DNA of 64,000 nucleotides from Hamadaea flava (GTDB lineage: Bacteria; Actinomycetota; Actinomycetes; Mycobacteriales; Micromonosporaceae): positions 5,022,001-5,086,000 of the forward strand of contig NZ_JAMZDZ010000001.1 of assembly GCF_024172085.1 (NCBI RefSeq). Reading direction: 5' to 3'. Numbering within the stretch: the stretch's first letter is position 1; each line of letters begins with the position of its first letter. Shown piece after piece: positions 42,032-51,075 of the stretch. The translations under genes were made by a program, and so were the position numbers. Under the pieces are notes generated by a model. It was not told where the DNA came from. It saw only the letters and a list, made by a program, of their open reading frames with translations, and searched no databases.

Positions 42032-45000
42032 TCACCCCGCCTGGGCAGGTGCGGCAGCTGGGTCGCCGAGCGGTGTGGTGTCGAGTGCACTGAGCAGCCC
42101 CTCCACATAGGAGACGTCCACACGTATCTTCTGCACTCGTCCATCCACGTCTCGGACAACGAATTCGCGGTAGCCGAGGCGCGCCGAGGATGCCCCGTCG
42201 GCTGCGGAGAGTCCGGCGAGGACTGCCTCGTAGCCGACGTCGGTGGGTACGCGCAGCAGCCGCAGCGCCTCGGAGGCGATCTCGGTGTCCTCGGCGATGC
42301 GGCCGACGAAGACGGTGGAGACGAGGTTCTGGACGTCCAGCCCGAGGATGTCTTTGGGGTTCTGGGAGGCGACCAGGGCGGCGAGGTTCCATTTGCGGGA
42401 GTCGCGGGCGAGGCGTACCAGGAAGGAGCGGCCGGACCGCCAGCCTTCCATGAAGTGCGCCTCGTCCAGGCCGACGAGTTTGCGCTGGTGCATGTCGCCG
42501 GAGTAGCAGCGGCGTACGGCTAGTCGGTGTGCGGTGTGGAGCATCGGGAGTGCCAGCGCTTCTTCGGCTGACCAGTATTCGCGTTCGATCTTGAGGTCGG
42601 GCAGGCGGAGGCCGGCCATCGTGATGACGGTGAGGGCCGCGTCGGAGCCGAGTAGGCCGGCTGGGGGTGCGCCGAAGAACAGCAGCGCGAGCGGCATCTC
42701 CGCGGTGTCGAGGAGCAGGTTCGCCAGTTCCCGGCCTTCGCCTCCGTCGAGCCCGCGGAGGCATTCGACGACGTCGTCGAGGGTGGAGGTCTCCTCGGCG
42801 GGGATCGTCCGCACGGCGTGCCGCAGCAGCGTGGCGGTCGAGGCTTCCCGGGCGACCTGCGGCGGGACGAGCATCGAGGCGATGTCCTGGACGAGCATGC
42901 GGCGCTCGGCTCGGGCGTTCGAAACGGCGATGTCGAATTCGCGGTCGCCGTCGGATCCGGCCGGGAACTCGTCCCGGGAGGGTGTCGGGATCAGCGCGTA
43001 CGGGGCGAGGGTGCCTTGTTCCGATCCGGTCAGGTTGATGACGCGGGAGTATGGGCGCAGTTCCGGCATCGCGGTGAGGCGGGCGAGCGGACCGCTCGGG
43101 TCGAGCAGCGTCACGCGTACGCCGCGGCGGGCGGCCAGGTAGCCGAGCGCGCCGAGCAGGGTGGACTTGCCACCGCCGGGTTCCGCGACGAACACGCCGA
43201 GGCCGGAGCGTTCGCGTACCTCCATGGGGAAGTGCAGGTCGAGGAAGACCGGCCGGCGCGAGGTGCCCGCCGTACGCCCGATGAGGTCGCCGCGATGATC
43301 GCCGACGGTGGACGCCGCCTGCGGCAGCGCTGCCGCGAGCAGCTTGACCGGCATCCGCCGCAGGTATCCGGAGTTGGCGATCGGCTCACCCGGGATGAAC
43401 TCGCGGATGAGTTGCTCCTGCTGTTTGGGGTGCTGCAGGGCGATGCGCATCTCGCGGCTGTAGAGCTGGGTGACTCGGCGTACGCGTTCCAGGCATTCCT
43501 CACGGGAGGAGCCGGCCACGGCGAGGCGGTGCCAACCGTGGGCACGGGCCGAGTCGACCGGCAGCCCGGTCGTCATCTCGTCGCCGATGACCAGGGCCCG
43601 CTTGGCGAGCCGTTCCAGCTCGGGCGGGGCGTCCATGCCGTGCTCGAGGTAGTCGAGCTGCTGCGAGCGGATCATGCGCAGCCGCTGTTCGAGGTTCCGG
43701 AAGCTGTCGGATTGGCCGAGGATGTCGATCCGGCTGGAGATCTCCATCGGGTACGGCAGCCGCTCGTGGAAGTGCAGCCATGGTTCGTGCCGCTCGGGGA
43801 TGTCCAGCGGTTCCATGCGGCCGACGGTCAGCACGGCGACGTGCTTCGCTTCGCCGGTGAGCCGGTTGACGAGCTTGACGCTGGATCCGTAGGGCGCGCG
43901 GTAGCGCTCGATCTCCTCGGTGAGGGCGAGCAGGTCACCGGTGTCCCACTGGCCGTGGCCGACGGCGCCGATGTGGGTCGGCGGGTCCATGCAGAGCGCG
44001 ACCGACCGGTAGAGCAGCCATTCCAGTTCCTCGGCGGTGGCCCGGCGGCCGCGCATGCCGAACGCGCCCAGCACCTCGTCGAATTGCTCGACGGCACGCT
44101 CCAGTTTGGACCGTTCGGACAGCGTGCTGCCCTTGCCGAACGCGCGCAGCAGCCGCCCGGAGAACGAGTCGCCCAGGCTGCGCCGGGCGAAGGTCACGCC
44201 CAGATAGGTCCGGCCCTCGGCGTGGTTGGAGCCCACGAGGTGCTTCTGCGCCGCCACGAGGTGGTCGCCCCACGACGGCGCGCCGGCCACTCCGGCCAGC
44301 GGTCGCGGGGTCAGGCGGTCGATCTGGCGGGCCCATTCGGCCGCCGGGAACGGCCGCGAGGTGCGGCGGATGTGGAGGCGGAAACCCGCGAGGCCGGCGT
44401 ACTGCTCGGCGATCGCGTCGATCAGTGCCTCGCGCTCCGGGTCCGGGCGGAACGCCCAGCGCACCTCGGGCACCCAGTACCAGGCGGTGACCGCGTGCGC
44501 GGTGAACGTCAGGTGTCCGGCGATCTCGGTCAGCGCCAGCTCTACGGCGGCGCTCTTCACCTTCTCGCTCTTAGGCCGCGGCGCTTGCGGCGCGGCCGCG
44601 CGCTTCCGCGACGAAGGCGCGGGTTCAGATCTGCGTTCGGGGGTCACGGTTCGCGTGGGTCCAGGCTTCTTCCTGGCCTCCGGCGCGGACCCGCCGGGCC
44701 GTGCCTCTCGCCGCGCACCATCCGCGGGTCGCGCACGCTCCAGAGCATTCGGTGATACGCCCAGCGCAGCGCCCTGAGTCGGGGGACGGCCCGGGGGGTT
44801 GGCCCGCGCCGGCACGTTCGACTGAGCCGGCGGGCCGCCGGCCTGAGCCGGAGGCGCGCTCGCCTGCGCGGGAGGAGCCGAGGTCGATCCTCGCTGGGAG
44901 CCTCCCGGTCCGGCCGGCAGTTCCGAACGCCGGAGGACGGAGACCGCCGACGGGTTCGGCGCGTCGGGATCGAAGAGATTGAGGAACGGCGACTCGACAT

Positions 45001-45103
45001 CGCTTGCGGCCCGCGGCGCCGGGGTGGTCGGGCCGGGATCGTTTGCAGGCTCTTCCACGATCTCTCCGGAGAGGACGGTGTCGTCGAGCTCGTCGGTGGT
45101 CAC
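42032..45103 (-). CDS. VirB4/TraC-like secretion ATPase
   Basis: A 1023-residue cytoplasmic ATPase. Residues 1-185 are a disordered Pro/Ala/Gly-rich extension. A VirB4 N-terminal-like domain follows (about 190-600), then the P-loop domain with EPGGGKSTLL (Lys646) and Walker B KLVGLDEAHF (Asp near 880). SQNPKDILG, a typical VirB4 motif after Walker B, is also present. VirB4 ATPases energise assembly of type IV secretion machines. The GTG at 45103 overlaps the preceding stop (GTGA). A longer frame reaching 45286 overlaps the upstream gene and is rejected. Confidence 0.82.
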   Translation of the reverse strand: MTTDELDDTVLSGEIVEEPANDPGPTTPAPRAASDVESPFLNLFDPDAPNPSAVSVLRRSELPAGPGGSQRGSTSAPPAQASAPPAQAGGPPAQSNVPARANPPGRPPTQGAALGVSPNALERARPADGARREARPGGSAPEARKKPGPTRTVTPERRSEPAPSSRKRAAAPQAPRPKSEKVKSAAVELALTEIAGHLTFTAHAVTAWYWVPEVRWAFRPDPEREALIDAIAEQYAGLAGFRLHIRRTSRPFPAAEWARQIDRLTPRPLAGVAGAPSWGDHLVAAQKHLVGSNHAEGRTYLGVTFARRSLGDSFSGRLLRAFGKGSTLSERSKLERAVEQFDEVLGAFGMRGRRATAEELEWLLYRSVALCMDPPTHIGAVGHGQWDTGDLLALTEEIERYRAPYGSSVKLVNRLTGEAKHVAVLTVGRMEPLDIPERHEPWLHFHERLPYPMEISSRIDILGQSDSFRNLEQRLRMIRSQQLDYLEHGMDAPPELERLAKRALVIGDEMTTGLPVDSARAHGWHRLAVAGSSREECLERVRRVTQLYSREMRIALQHPKQQEQLIREFIPGEPIANSGYLRRMPVKLLAAALPQAASTVGDHRGDLIGRTAGTSRRPVFLDLHFPMEVRERSGLGVFVAEPGGGKSTLLGALGYLAARRGVRVTLLDPSGPLARLTAMPELRPYSRVINLTGSEQGTLAPYALIPTPSRDEFPAGSDGDREFDIAVSNARAERRMLVQDIASMLVPPQVAREASTATLLRHAVRTIPAEETSTLDDVVECLRGLDGGEGRELANLLLDTAEMPLALLFFGAPPAGLLGSDAALTVITMAGLRLPDLKIEREYWSAEEALALPMLHTAHRLAVRRCYSGDMHQRKLVGLDEAHFMEGWRSGRSFLVRLARDSRKWNLAALVASQNPKDILGLDVQNLVSTVFVGRIAEDTEIASEALRLLRVPTDVGYEAVLAGLSAADGASSARLGYREFVVRDVDGRVQKIRVDVSYVEGLLSALDTTPLGDPAAAPAQAG

Positions 45104-45462
45104 GTGATCGACCTCCGGACGACGATACGGCGAGCGACCACGCGTGGTTCGGTGTTCTCGTGCGCGGCTTCGCGGGATCGGCGCCAGTCGGTGAGTGCCG
45201 TCCGGATGACCAGGCGAGCCGGCCGATCCGGATCGACATGGCGGAAGATATATGACGTCGAGACCATGGCCAGGGCGATCTCCCACGCCGGGAAGGCGTC
45301 GATCGACTGGGTCAGCAGGAAGTGCAGACCCATGTAGAGGGGGACCAGCAGGATGAACAGGCCGTATTGCGCGTAGGGCAGCTGTACCGGGAGGGTGTAG
45401 CCGGGCGGGCCGAGGTAGACCAGGCGGGCCCGGTAGATGTCATCGTCGGTGCGCAGCCTCAT
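45100..45462 (-). CDS. Small membrane protein, VirB3/PrgI-like
   Basis: A 120-residue protein with two adjacent hydrophobic segments (about 28-50 and 56-75) near the N-terminus and a basic cytoplasmic tail (HVDPDRPARLVIRTALTDWR onward). This is the layout of VirB3 and PrgI proteins that sit next to VirB4 in T4SS operons. It overlaps the ATPase start by 4 nt and follows the pilin-like gene by 9 bp. Confidence 0.65.
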   Translation of the reverse strand: MRLRTDDDIYRARLVYLGPPGYTLPVQLPYAQYGLFILLVPLYMGLHFLLTQSIDAFPAWEIALAMVSTSYIFRHVDPDRPARLVIRTALTDWRRSREAAHENTEPRVVARRIVVRRSIT

Positions 45463-45471
45463 CGTGCCGGG

Positions 45472-45777
45472 TCACCCGAAGATGAGGTTGACGAGGTATT
45501 CGCCGAAGAAGAAGAAGGCGCCGGCGCCGGCGATGAACAACAGGCCGACGATCGCGATCGCCGAGCTCGTCATCACTTTGGACATCTCGCCCTTGCCGGC
45601 CCGGCCGATGAAGATCACGCCGAGCGCCGCCAGCAGGATGGGCACGATGTTCTTGACGAAGAACCCGAGGACCTTGTCGGTGTTGACGCCTTGGCCGCCG
45701 GGGCTCGGCGACGGAGCCAGCTCCATCATGGAGCTGACGTGTTGCATCGCCGCGTGGGCGAGCCCTGTGGCGATCAT
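45472..45777 (-). CDS. Small two-helix protein, VirB2/pilin-like
   Basis: A 101-residue protein with two membrane helices (about 44-65 and 75-97) separated by a short basic loop (GRAGKGEMSKV), after a Met/Ser/Pro-rich N-terminal stretch. The size, hairpin topology and first position in the operon match VirB2/TrbC-type pilins. The ATG at 45777 has GGGGAGGG upstream at about 7 nt; an upstream GTG-started frame is less likely. Whether it is processed or cyclised cannot be seen. Confidence 0.65.
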   Translation of the reverse strand: MIATGLAHAAMQHVSSMMELAPSPSPGGQGVNTDKVLGFFVKNIVPILLAALGVIFIGRAGKGEMSKVMTSSAIAIVGLLFIAGAGAFFFFGEYLVNLIFG

Positions 45778-45993
45778 CGTGCGTCCCTCCCCGATGCGAG
45801 TCACTGGCCGGTCGGTTCAGCTTTTCAGCCGTAGACCGGTTGAGCACGGACCCTGTGTGCGGGGACCGGCGTGTCTCGCAATTTTGTCCATTTTTGCACC
45901 TCACCGCGAGGTTCAATAGGGAAGCGTACGGGGCTCTCCGGTCGCTTACAAGCGTGTGCCCGGCTCTCGCCGTGGCCAGTTCGTGCGCCCGAG

Positions 45994-45999
45994 TAGGGT
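45994..45999 (+). promoter_or_regulatory. Leaderless -10 box (TAGGGT) for folP
   Basis: TAGGGT ends 6 nt before the GTG at 46006, the first gene of the folP-folB-folK operon. Confidence 0.55.
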
Positions 46000-46005
46000 G
46001 AGGTC

Positions 46006-46860
46006 GTGCTGCCGATCGACCGCAAATGGTCACCGCCCGTGGTCATGGGTGTCCTCAACGTGACGCCCGATTCCTTTTCGGATGGCGGTCGCTACGAGAA
46101 TTTCGACGCCGCCGTCGAACACGGTTCGTCCCTCGTCCGTGACGGAGCGCTGATCATCGATGTAGGGGGAGAGTCGACCCGACCGGGGGCGGCGCGGATC
46201 GACGCGGAGACGGAAATCGGTCGAGTCGTCCCCGTGATCCGCGCGCTTTCGGCACAAAATGTGCCAACGAGCATCGACACCACGCGGGCAGCGGTCGCGG
46301 CGGCGGCGTTGTCCGCCGGGGCGAGCGTCGTGAACGACGTCTCAGGTGGACTCGCCGATCCCGCGATGGCGAAAGTGATCGCCGACGCGGGCTGCCCCTA
46401 CGTGATCATGCACTGGCGGGGCCACTCCGAGCGGATGCAGGACCTCGCCGTCTACTCCGATGTGGTCGCCGAGGTATGCGCTGAGCTGCGCGAACGCGTC
46501 GACGAGGCGACTGCGGCCGGCGTACGCCCGGAGCAGATCATCCTCGATCCCGGGCTCGGCTTCGCCAAACGCCCCGAGCACAACTGGGCGCTGACCCGGG
46601 GCCTGCCGGCGCTGCTGGAACTGGGGTTCCCGGTGCTGTTCGGGGCCAGCCGCAAGAGTTACCTCGGCACGCTGCTGGCGATGCCGGACGGCACGCCGCG
46701 TCCGGTCGACGAGCGGGAGGCGGCCACCCTGGCGTCCAGTGTGCTCGCGGTCGCCGCCGGCGTGTGGGGCGTACGCGTCCATGAGGTGCGCGCGACCGTC
46801 GACGCGCTCGCGGTCTGGCGGGCGTCCGGGGAGCCCCGGCTGACCTGGAGCGCCCCGTGA
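46006..46860 (+). CDS. folP: Dihydropteroate synthase
   Basis: A 284-residue TIM-barrel enzyme joining 4-aminobenzoate to dihydropterin pyrophosphate; target of sulfonamides. The pterin-binding motifs VMGVLNVTPDSFSDGG (N-terminal) and IIDVGGESTRPGA (about 47-60) are intact, as are DPGLGFAKRPEHN and GASRKSYLGTLL. The GTG start has a leaderless -10 box. The stop overlaps the folB start. In other Actinobacteria it is part of one cluster with folE. Confidence 0.96.
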   Translation: MLPIDRKWSPPVVMGVLNVTPDSFSDGGRYENFDAAVEHGSSLVRDGALIIDVGGESTRPGAARIDAETEIGRVVPVIRALSAQNVPTSIDTTRAAVAAAALSAGASVVNDVSGGLADPAMAKVIADAGCPYVIMHWRGHSERMQDLAVYSDVVAEVCAELRERVDEATAAGVRPEQIILDPGLGFAKRPEHNWALTRGLPALLELGFPVLFGASRKSYLGTLLAMPDGTPRPVDEREAATLASSVLAVAAGVWGVRVHEVRATVDALAVWRASGEPRLTWSAP

Positions 46861-47216
46861 TCGAACTGACCGGGCTGCGAGTCTTCGGCCGTCACGGCGT
46901 CTTCGACTTCGAACGAGAACAGGGCCAGGAGTTCGTCGTCGACGTACGCCTGGAGCTGGACCTGACCAAGGCGGCGGCCAGCGACGACGTGGCCGACACC
47001 GTCCACTATGGCGAACTCGCCGACGCGCTCGTGGCGATCGTCGGCGGCGAGCCGGTGAACCTGATCGAGACGCTGGCGAGCCGGCTGCTGGACGCCTGCC
47101 TGGTGGACGAGCGGGTCACCGCCGCGACCGTCACCGTCCATAAGCCGCAGGCCCCGATCCCGCACGCGTTCGCCGATGTCAGCGTCACCCTGAGCGGACG
47201 GCGTACCGAGCGGTGA
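46857..47216 (+). CDS. folB: Dihydroneopterin aldolase
   Basis: A 119-residue octameric enzyme converting 7,8-dihydroneopterin to 6-hydroxymethyl-dihydropterin. FGRHGVFDFEREQGQEFVVD and the catalytic-region HYGELADALVAIV are typical; the C-terminal TVTVHKPQAPIPHAFADVSV contains the conserved lysine. The GTG at 46857 overlaps the folP stop. Confidence 0.95.
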   Translation: MIELTGLRVFGRHGVFDFEREQGQEFVVDVRLELDLTKAAASDDVADTVHYGELADALVAIVGGEPVNLIETLASRLLDACLVDERVTAATVTVHKPQAPIPHAFADVSVTLSGRRTER

Positions 47217-47734
47217 TCACGGTCGTGCTCAGCCTGGGCAGCAACCTGGGCGATCGGGAGGAACACCTGCGCCAGGCCGTACGCGCGCTGGGCGACAGTC
47301 TGCTGCTCGTCAGCGGGGTCTACGAGACGCCGCCCTGGGGCGACGCCGACCAGCCCGCGTACCTCAACGCGGTGGCGCTCGTCGGGGAGGCCGGTCGCGG
47401 CGTCGACGAATGGCTGTCGGTGGCGCAGCAGCTGGAGCGGGATGCCCATCGGGAACGTGACCCGAGCCGTCGCTTCGGCCCGCGTACCCTTGATGTCGAT
47501 TTGATCACCGCGACCACCGCGGCGGGTGAGCCGGTCCTGAGCGACCGACCCGAGCTGATTCTTCCGCATCCACGCGCCCACCTGCGGGCCTTCGTGCTGC
47601 GGCCGTGGCTGGAGATCCAGCCGTACGCGAGCCTGCCCGGTCACGGGTGGGTCTATGACCTGATCCGCGCCGAGCCGGTGGCGTCCGACGTGCTGGCGAT
47701 GACGGCGAGGCCCGAGATCTCGCTAGAGTCGTAG
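47213..47734 (+). CDS. folK: 2-amino-4-hydroxy-6-hydroxymethyldihydropteridine pyrophosphokinase
   Basis: A 173-residue enzyme that transfers pyrophosphate from ATP to 6-hydroxymethyl-dihydropterin. SLGSNLGDREEHL (N-terminal) and the HPPK signature RRFGPRTLDVDLI (about 84-96) are present, followed by LILPHPRAHLRAFVL. GTG start overlaps the folB stop, completing a coupled folP-folB-folK operon. Confidence 0.95.
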   Translation: MITVVLSLGSNLGDREEHLRQAVRALGDSLLLVSGVYETPPWGDADQPAYLNAVALVGEAGRGVDEWLSVAQQLERDAHRERDPSRRFGPRTLDVDLITATTAAGEPVLSDRPELILPHPRAHLRAFVLRPWLEIQPYASLPGHGWVYDLIRAEPVASDVLAMTARPEISLES

Positions 47735-47753
47735 CGGACGGAAGGGGACCGGC

Positions 47754-48281
47754 ATGACCGAGCCGAAGCCATCGCTGCGGCCGACCAACCCGGCGACGTT
47801 GATCGTGGCCGGCCTGCTCTCGGCTGCGACGGCCTGGTTCGTGATCAGTACCTGGTACGGGGAGATGCCGGCGCTGCCCTGGATCCCCGCGGTGACGCTG
47901 GCGCTGCTGGCGTTGTTCGAGGCGGTCCTGGCGAACAACACCCGGGCCCGGATCGCCCGTAAGCCGGGCCGCCCGCCGGTGGAGCCGCTGCTGGTCGCGC
48001 GCTACGTCGTGCTGGCCAAGGCGTCCTCGCTGGCCGGATCGATCTTCGCGGGGTTCACCGGCGGACTGCTGATCTGGCTGCTCATGGAGCGTGGCCGGTT
48101 GGCGGCGGCGCAGCACGACCTGCCGCCGGCGATCGGGGCGTTCGTGGCCTCGCTGATGCTCATCGCGGCCGCGCTGTGGCTGGAGCACTCCTGCCGCGTG
48201 CCGAAGCAGCCCGACGACAAGGACGAGCACAACGGGGAGAACGGCCGTAACGGCGAGACCGGACGGCGCACTCCCGCCTGA
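47754..48281 (+). CDS. DUF3180 family membrane protein
   Basis: A 175-residue protein with four hydrophobic segments (about 15-33, 40-60, 88-110 and 122-142) and a charged Asp/Asn/Glu-rich tail. DUF3180 proteins regularly follow folK in Actinobacteria (Rv3605c position), but their function is unknown. Start is the ATG at 47754 after GGAAGGGGA. Confidence 0.85.
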   Translation: MTEPKPSLRPTNPATLIVAGLLSAATAWFVISTWYGEMPALPWIPAVTLALLALFEAVLANNTRARIARKPGRPPVEPLLVARYVVLAKASSLAGSIFAGFTGGLLIWLLMERGRLAAAQHDLPPAIGAFVASLMLIAAALWLEHSCRVPKQPDDKDEHNGENGRNGETGRRTPA

Positions 48282-48499
48282 TCCACCGTTCGGCCCGCCG
48301 AGCGACCCACTCGGGGTATGGCGACGCAGCGCTCCCAGCTCTCTTCGATCGGGAATCGGACGCGGTCGAGGGGCTTTTGCGAACGGCGCTCACCCGGTAG
48401 GTTCGCAGCCTGTGGCGGCCCGCACTCCACGGCCGCCTGCGGTCATGACGGCCGCTCGACGGCTGCCCCCGCGGCCGGACCCGATGGAGGCGGCTCCCG

Positions 48500-49744
48500 A
48501 TGCCTTACGACGACGGCGACAACACGCGATTTCGCGGCGAGCCGGGATTCCGCGAGGAGCCCGATTTCCGCACGTCGACGTCGACCGGCTCGATCCCGCC
48601 GGTGCGGGCCTCCTCCGGACCCCTGGACGACATCTTCGACGACCCGACGCACGGCGACCCCGGTCGTGACCGCATGGCGGTGCACTTCGCCTGGGAGGCG
48701 ATCCTGCTCATCGGGGCCGGCGTCCTCGGCTTCCTGATCTACAGCCAGCACAAGTCGGCGGTGACCGGGCAGAACCTGCGGGAACTCGTCGTCTTCGCGG
48801 CCGCCCTCGGCCTGCTGGCGTTCGGCGCCGCGGCCTCCTTGCGCGCGGCCGCCCCGAACCTGGCCATCGGGCCCGTGGCGGTCGCGGCGGCGATGTCGTT
48901 CGCGGAGCAGGGCAACGCCGGCGTGAGCGCGGCCGGGCCGAAGATCGTGGGCCTCGCAGCCCTGGTCGGGTTGGTGATCGCGGTCCTCGTGGTCGGCTTC
49001 CAGGTGCCGGGCTGGGCGGCGAGCCTCGCGGGCGCGCTCGTGGTGATCGTCTGGATCCAGAAGCACGCCGCGCCGATCACGGTCGCGGGCGAGTTCGACC
49101 CGACCGACCGGTCCTGGTACTACTTCGGCGGCTTCGCGGCCGCGTCCATCCTCGGCGCCGCCCTGTGCGCGATCCGGCCGTTACGCCGCGGCGTCGGCCG
49201 CTTCCGCCCGGTCGGCGACCCCGCGGCCCGCCGCGGATTCTTCGCCGCCCTGGTCACTGGGGTCGCGGTCGTCAGCTCGACGGTGCTGGCCGCCGTGGCC
49301 GGCATCCTCATCGCCGGCCTGAACAGCAGCGTCCAGCCGGACCTCGGGATGGAATGGACCGGCCTCGCGATCGGCGTCGCACTGGTCGGCGGGGTGAGCG
49401 CCTTCGGCCGGCGGGGTGGCGTCTTCGGCACCGTCCTCGCGACCATCGTGGTCTCGCTGGTCATCCGGTTCGGCGAGGCGGCCGACTGGCGGCTCTCGCC
49501 GTACGCCGTCGCCGCGGTCACCATCGCGGCCGGACTCGTCGTCACCCGGCTCGTCGAGACGTTCGGCAAGCCGCTGCTGACCCCGGACGAGGAGACGTGG
49601 ACTTCGGAGTCCACCTCGACCTGGACCGGTGGCACCAGCTGGGGCGGCGCGGACACAGGATCATGGTCGGCGTCATTGCCGACGCAGCCGACGGTCAACC
49701 GGCCCGACCCGTGGCAGGACGACCGCTGGGGCGCCGGCCGCTGA
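48500..49744 (+). CDS. Polytopic membrane protein, permease-like
   Basis: A 414-residue protein with a 60-residue charged cytoplasmic N-terminus, about nine to ten hydrophobic segments between 64 and 358, and a Thr/Ser/Trp-rich tail. The pattern recalls branched ABC-transporter permeases, but no conserved motif or partner ATPase is seen. The ATG at 48500 follows GGAGGCGG. The gene lies after DUF3180 with a 218-bp gap. Confidence 0.65.
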   Translation: MPYDDGDNTRFRGEPGFREEPDFRTSTSTGSIPPVRASSGPLDDIFDDPTHGDPGRDRMAVHFAWEAILLIGAGVLGFLIYSQHKSAVTGQNLRELVVFAAALGLLAFGAAASLRAAAPNLAIGPVAVAAAMSFAEQGNAGVSAAGPKIVGLAALVGLVIAVLVVGFQVPGWAASLAGALVVIVWIQKHAAPITVAGEFDPTDRSWYYFGGFAAASILGAALCAIRPLRRGVGRFRPVGDPAARRGFFAALVTGVAVVSSTVLAAVAGILIAGLNSSVQPDLGMEWTGLAIGVALVGGVSAFGRRGGVFGTVLATIVVSLVIRFGEAADWRLSPYAVAAVTIAAGLVVTRLVETFGKPLLTPDEETWTSESTSTWTGGTSWGGADTGSWSASLPTQPTVNRPDPWQDDRWGAGR

Positions 49745-49773
49745 CCCCCTATCCCCGCGCGGATGGGTGCGGG

Positions 49774-49848
49774 TTTGCTGCGGATCACGGTTACGCATGA
49801 TTCCCGAGCCCAAGATCGCATGCATATCCCTGATCTGCCGCCAACGCG
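49774..49848. repeat. Intergenic palindrome family 1, copy C
   Basis: An imperfect inverted repeat with GCGGATCACGGTTACGCATG on the left and CCTGATCTGCCGCCAACGCG on the right. It shares GATCACGGTTACGCA and GCCCAAGATC with copy B. It lies between a membrane protein gene and nuoD2. Confidence 0.65.
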
Positions 49849-49887
49849 AAGGCGGCGGCGTGCGGACGGGGGCGACCTGGGGGTGAG

Positions 49888-49893
49888 TAGGCT
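49888..49893 (+). promoter_or_regulatory. Leaderless -10 box (TAGGCT) for nuoD2
   Basis: TAGGCT ends 6 nt before the ATG at 49900, so the orphan NuoD gene has its own promoter. Confidence 0.55.
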
Positions 49894-49899
49894 CAGCGC

Positions 49900-51048
49900 A
49901 TGACGGAGTCGGGCCTGCGCGAGCTGACGGTCGGCACGGGGACCGGGATCGAGACCGAGGACATGGTCCTCAACATCGGCCCGCAACACCCCTCGACGCA
50001 CGGTGTGCTGCGGCTCAAGCTCACGGTGGACGGCGAACGCGTCGTCACCGCCGAGCCGATCATCGGCTACATGCATCGCGGGGCCGAGAAGCTCTTCGAG
50101 GTACGCGACTACCGGCAGATCATCGTGTTGGCGAACCGGCATGACTGGCTCAGCGCGTTCTCCAACGAACTCGGGGTGGTCCTCGCGGTCGAGCGGCTCA
50201 TGGGCATCGAGGTCCCGGAGCGGGCGATCTGGCTGCGGATGGCGCTGGCCGAGCTGAATCGGGTGCTCAGCCACCTGATGTTCCTCGGGTCGTATCCGCT
50301 GGAGTTGGGCGCGATCAGTCCGGTCTTCTACGCCTTCCGCGAGCGGGAGGTCCTCCAGGTCGTCATGGAGGAGGTCTCCGGCGGCCGCATGCACTACATG
50401 TTCAACCGCGTCGGCGGGGTGAAGGAGGAGGTCCCGGCGGGCTGGTCCCGGCGGGCGCGGCAGGCGATCGACGACGTCCGCCGTCGCATGCCCGACCTCG
50501 ACAACTTGATCCGCAAGAACGAGATCTTCATGGCGCGTACGGTCGGCGTGGGGGTGCTCAGCGCTGAGCAGGCGGCGGCGTACGGGGCGTCCGGGCCGGT
50601 CGGCCGGGCCAGTGGACTGGACTTCGACCTGCGGCGTGACGACCCCTATCTCGCGTACGACCAGCTGGACGTGCCGGTCGTGACGCGTACGACGGGGGAC
50701 TGCCACGCCCGGTTCGAGGTGCTGCTGGATCAGGTCTACGTCTCGCTCGACCTGGCCGAGCAGTGCCTGGATCGGCTGGACCGCACGTCCGGTCCGGTCA
50801 ACGTGCGGCTGCCCAAGGTGGTGAAGGCTCCCGAGGGCCACACGTACGCCTGGACGGAGAACCCGCTCGGAGTCAACGGCTACTACCTGGTCTCCCACGG
50901 GGAGAAGACGCCGTGGCGGTTGAAGCTGCGGACCGCCTCGTACGCCAATGTCCAGGCGCTGTCGACGTTGTTGCCCGGCTGCCTGATTCCGGACCTGGTG
51001 GCGATCCTCGGCTCGATGTTCTTCGTCGTCGGCGACATCGACAAGTAG
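49900..51048 (+). CDS. Orphan NuoD-like (49-kDa) complex I subunit paralogue
   Basis: A 382-residue homologue of NuoD/NDUFS2, encoded alone and about 11 kb from the nuo operon. The quinone-site region [32 protein letters not shown] and [20 protein letters not shown] are conserved. The C-terminal region ends [12 protein letters not shown] as in true NuoD. Arg60 of MHRGAEK corresponds to the arginine methylated in mitochondrial NDUFS2; the operon NuoD has Thr80 there. It may replace NuoD in another complex I form or in a hydrogenase-like module, but no partner genes adjoin. Sure as family; role unknown. Confidence 0.88.
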   Translation: MTESGLRELTVGTGTGIETEDMVLNIGPQHPSTHGVLRLKLTVDGERVVTAEPIIGYMHRGAEKLFEVRDYRQIIVLANRHDWLSAFSNELGVVLAVERLMGIEVPERAIWLRMALAELNRVLSHLMFLGSYPLELGAISPVFYAFREREVLQVVMEEVSGGRMHYMFNRVGGVKEEVPAGWSRRARQAIDDVRRRMPDLDNLIRKNEIFMARTVGVGVLSAEQAAAYGASGPVGRASGLDFDLRRDDPYLAYDQLDVPVVTRTTGDCHARFEVLLDQVYVSLDLAEQCLDRLDRTSGPVNVRLPKVVKAPEGHTYAWTENPLGVNGYYLVSHGEKTPWRLKLRTASYANVQALSTLLPGCLIPDLVAILGSMFFVVGDIDK

Positions 51049-51075
51049 GGCCGCCGAGCAGCGACACCTAGGAAC

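Noticed and set aside
45104-45286. An upstream extension of the VirB4-like gene
   Set aside because: It overlaps the VirB3/PrgI-like gene in another frame and encodes low-complexity Arg/Pro sequence. The GTG at 45103 forms a normal 4-nt overlap.
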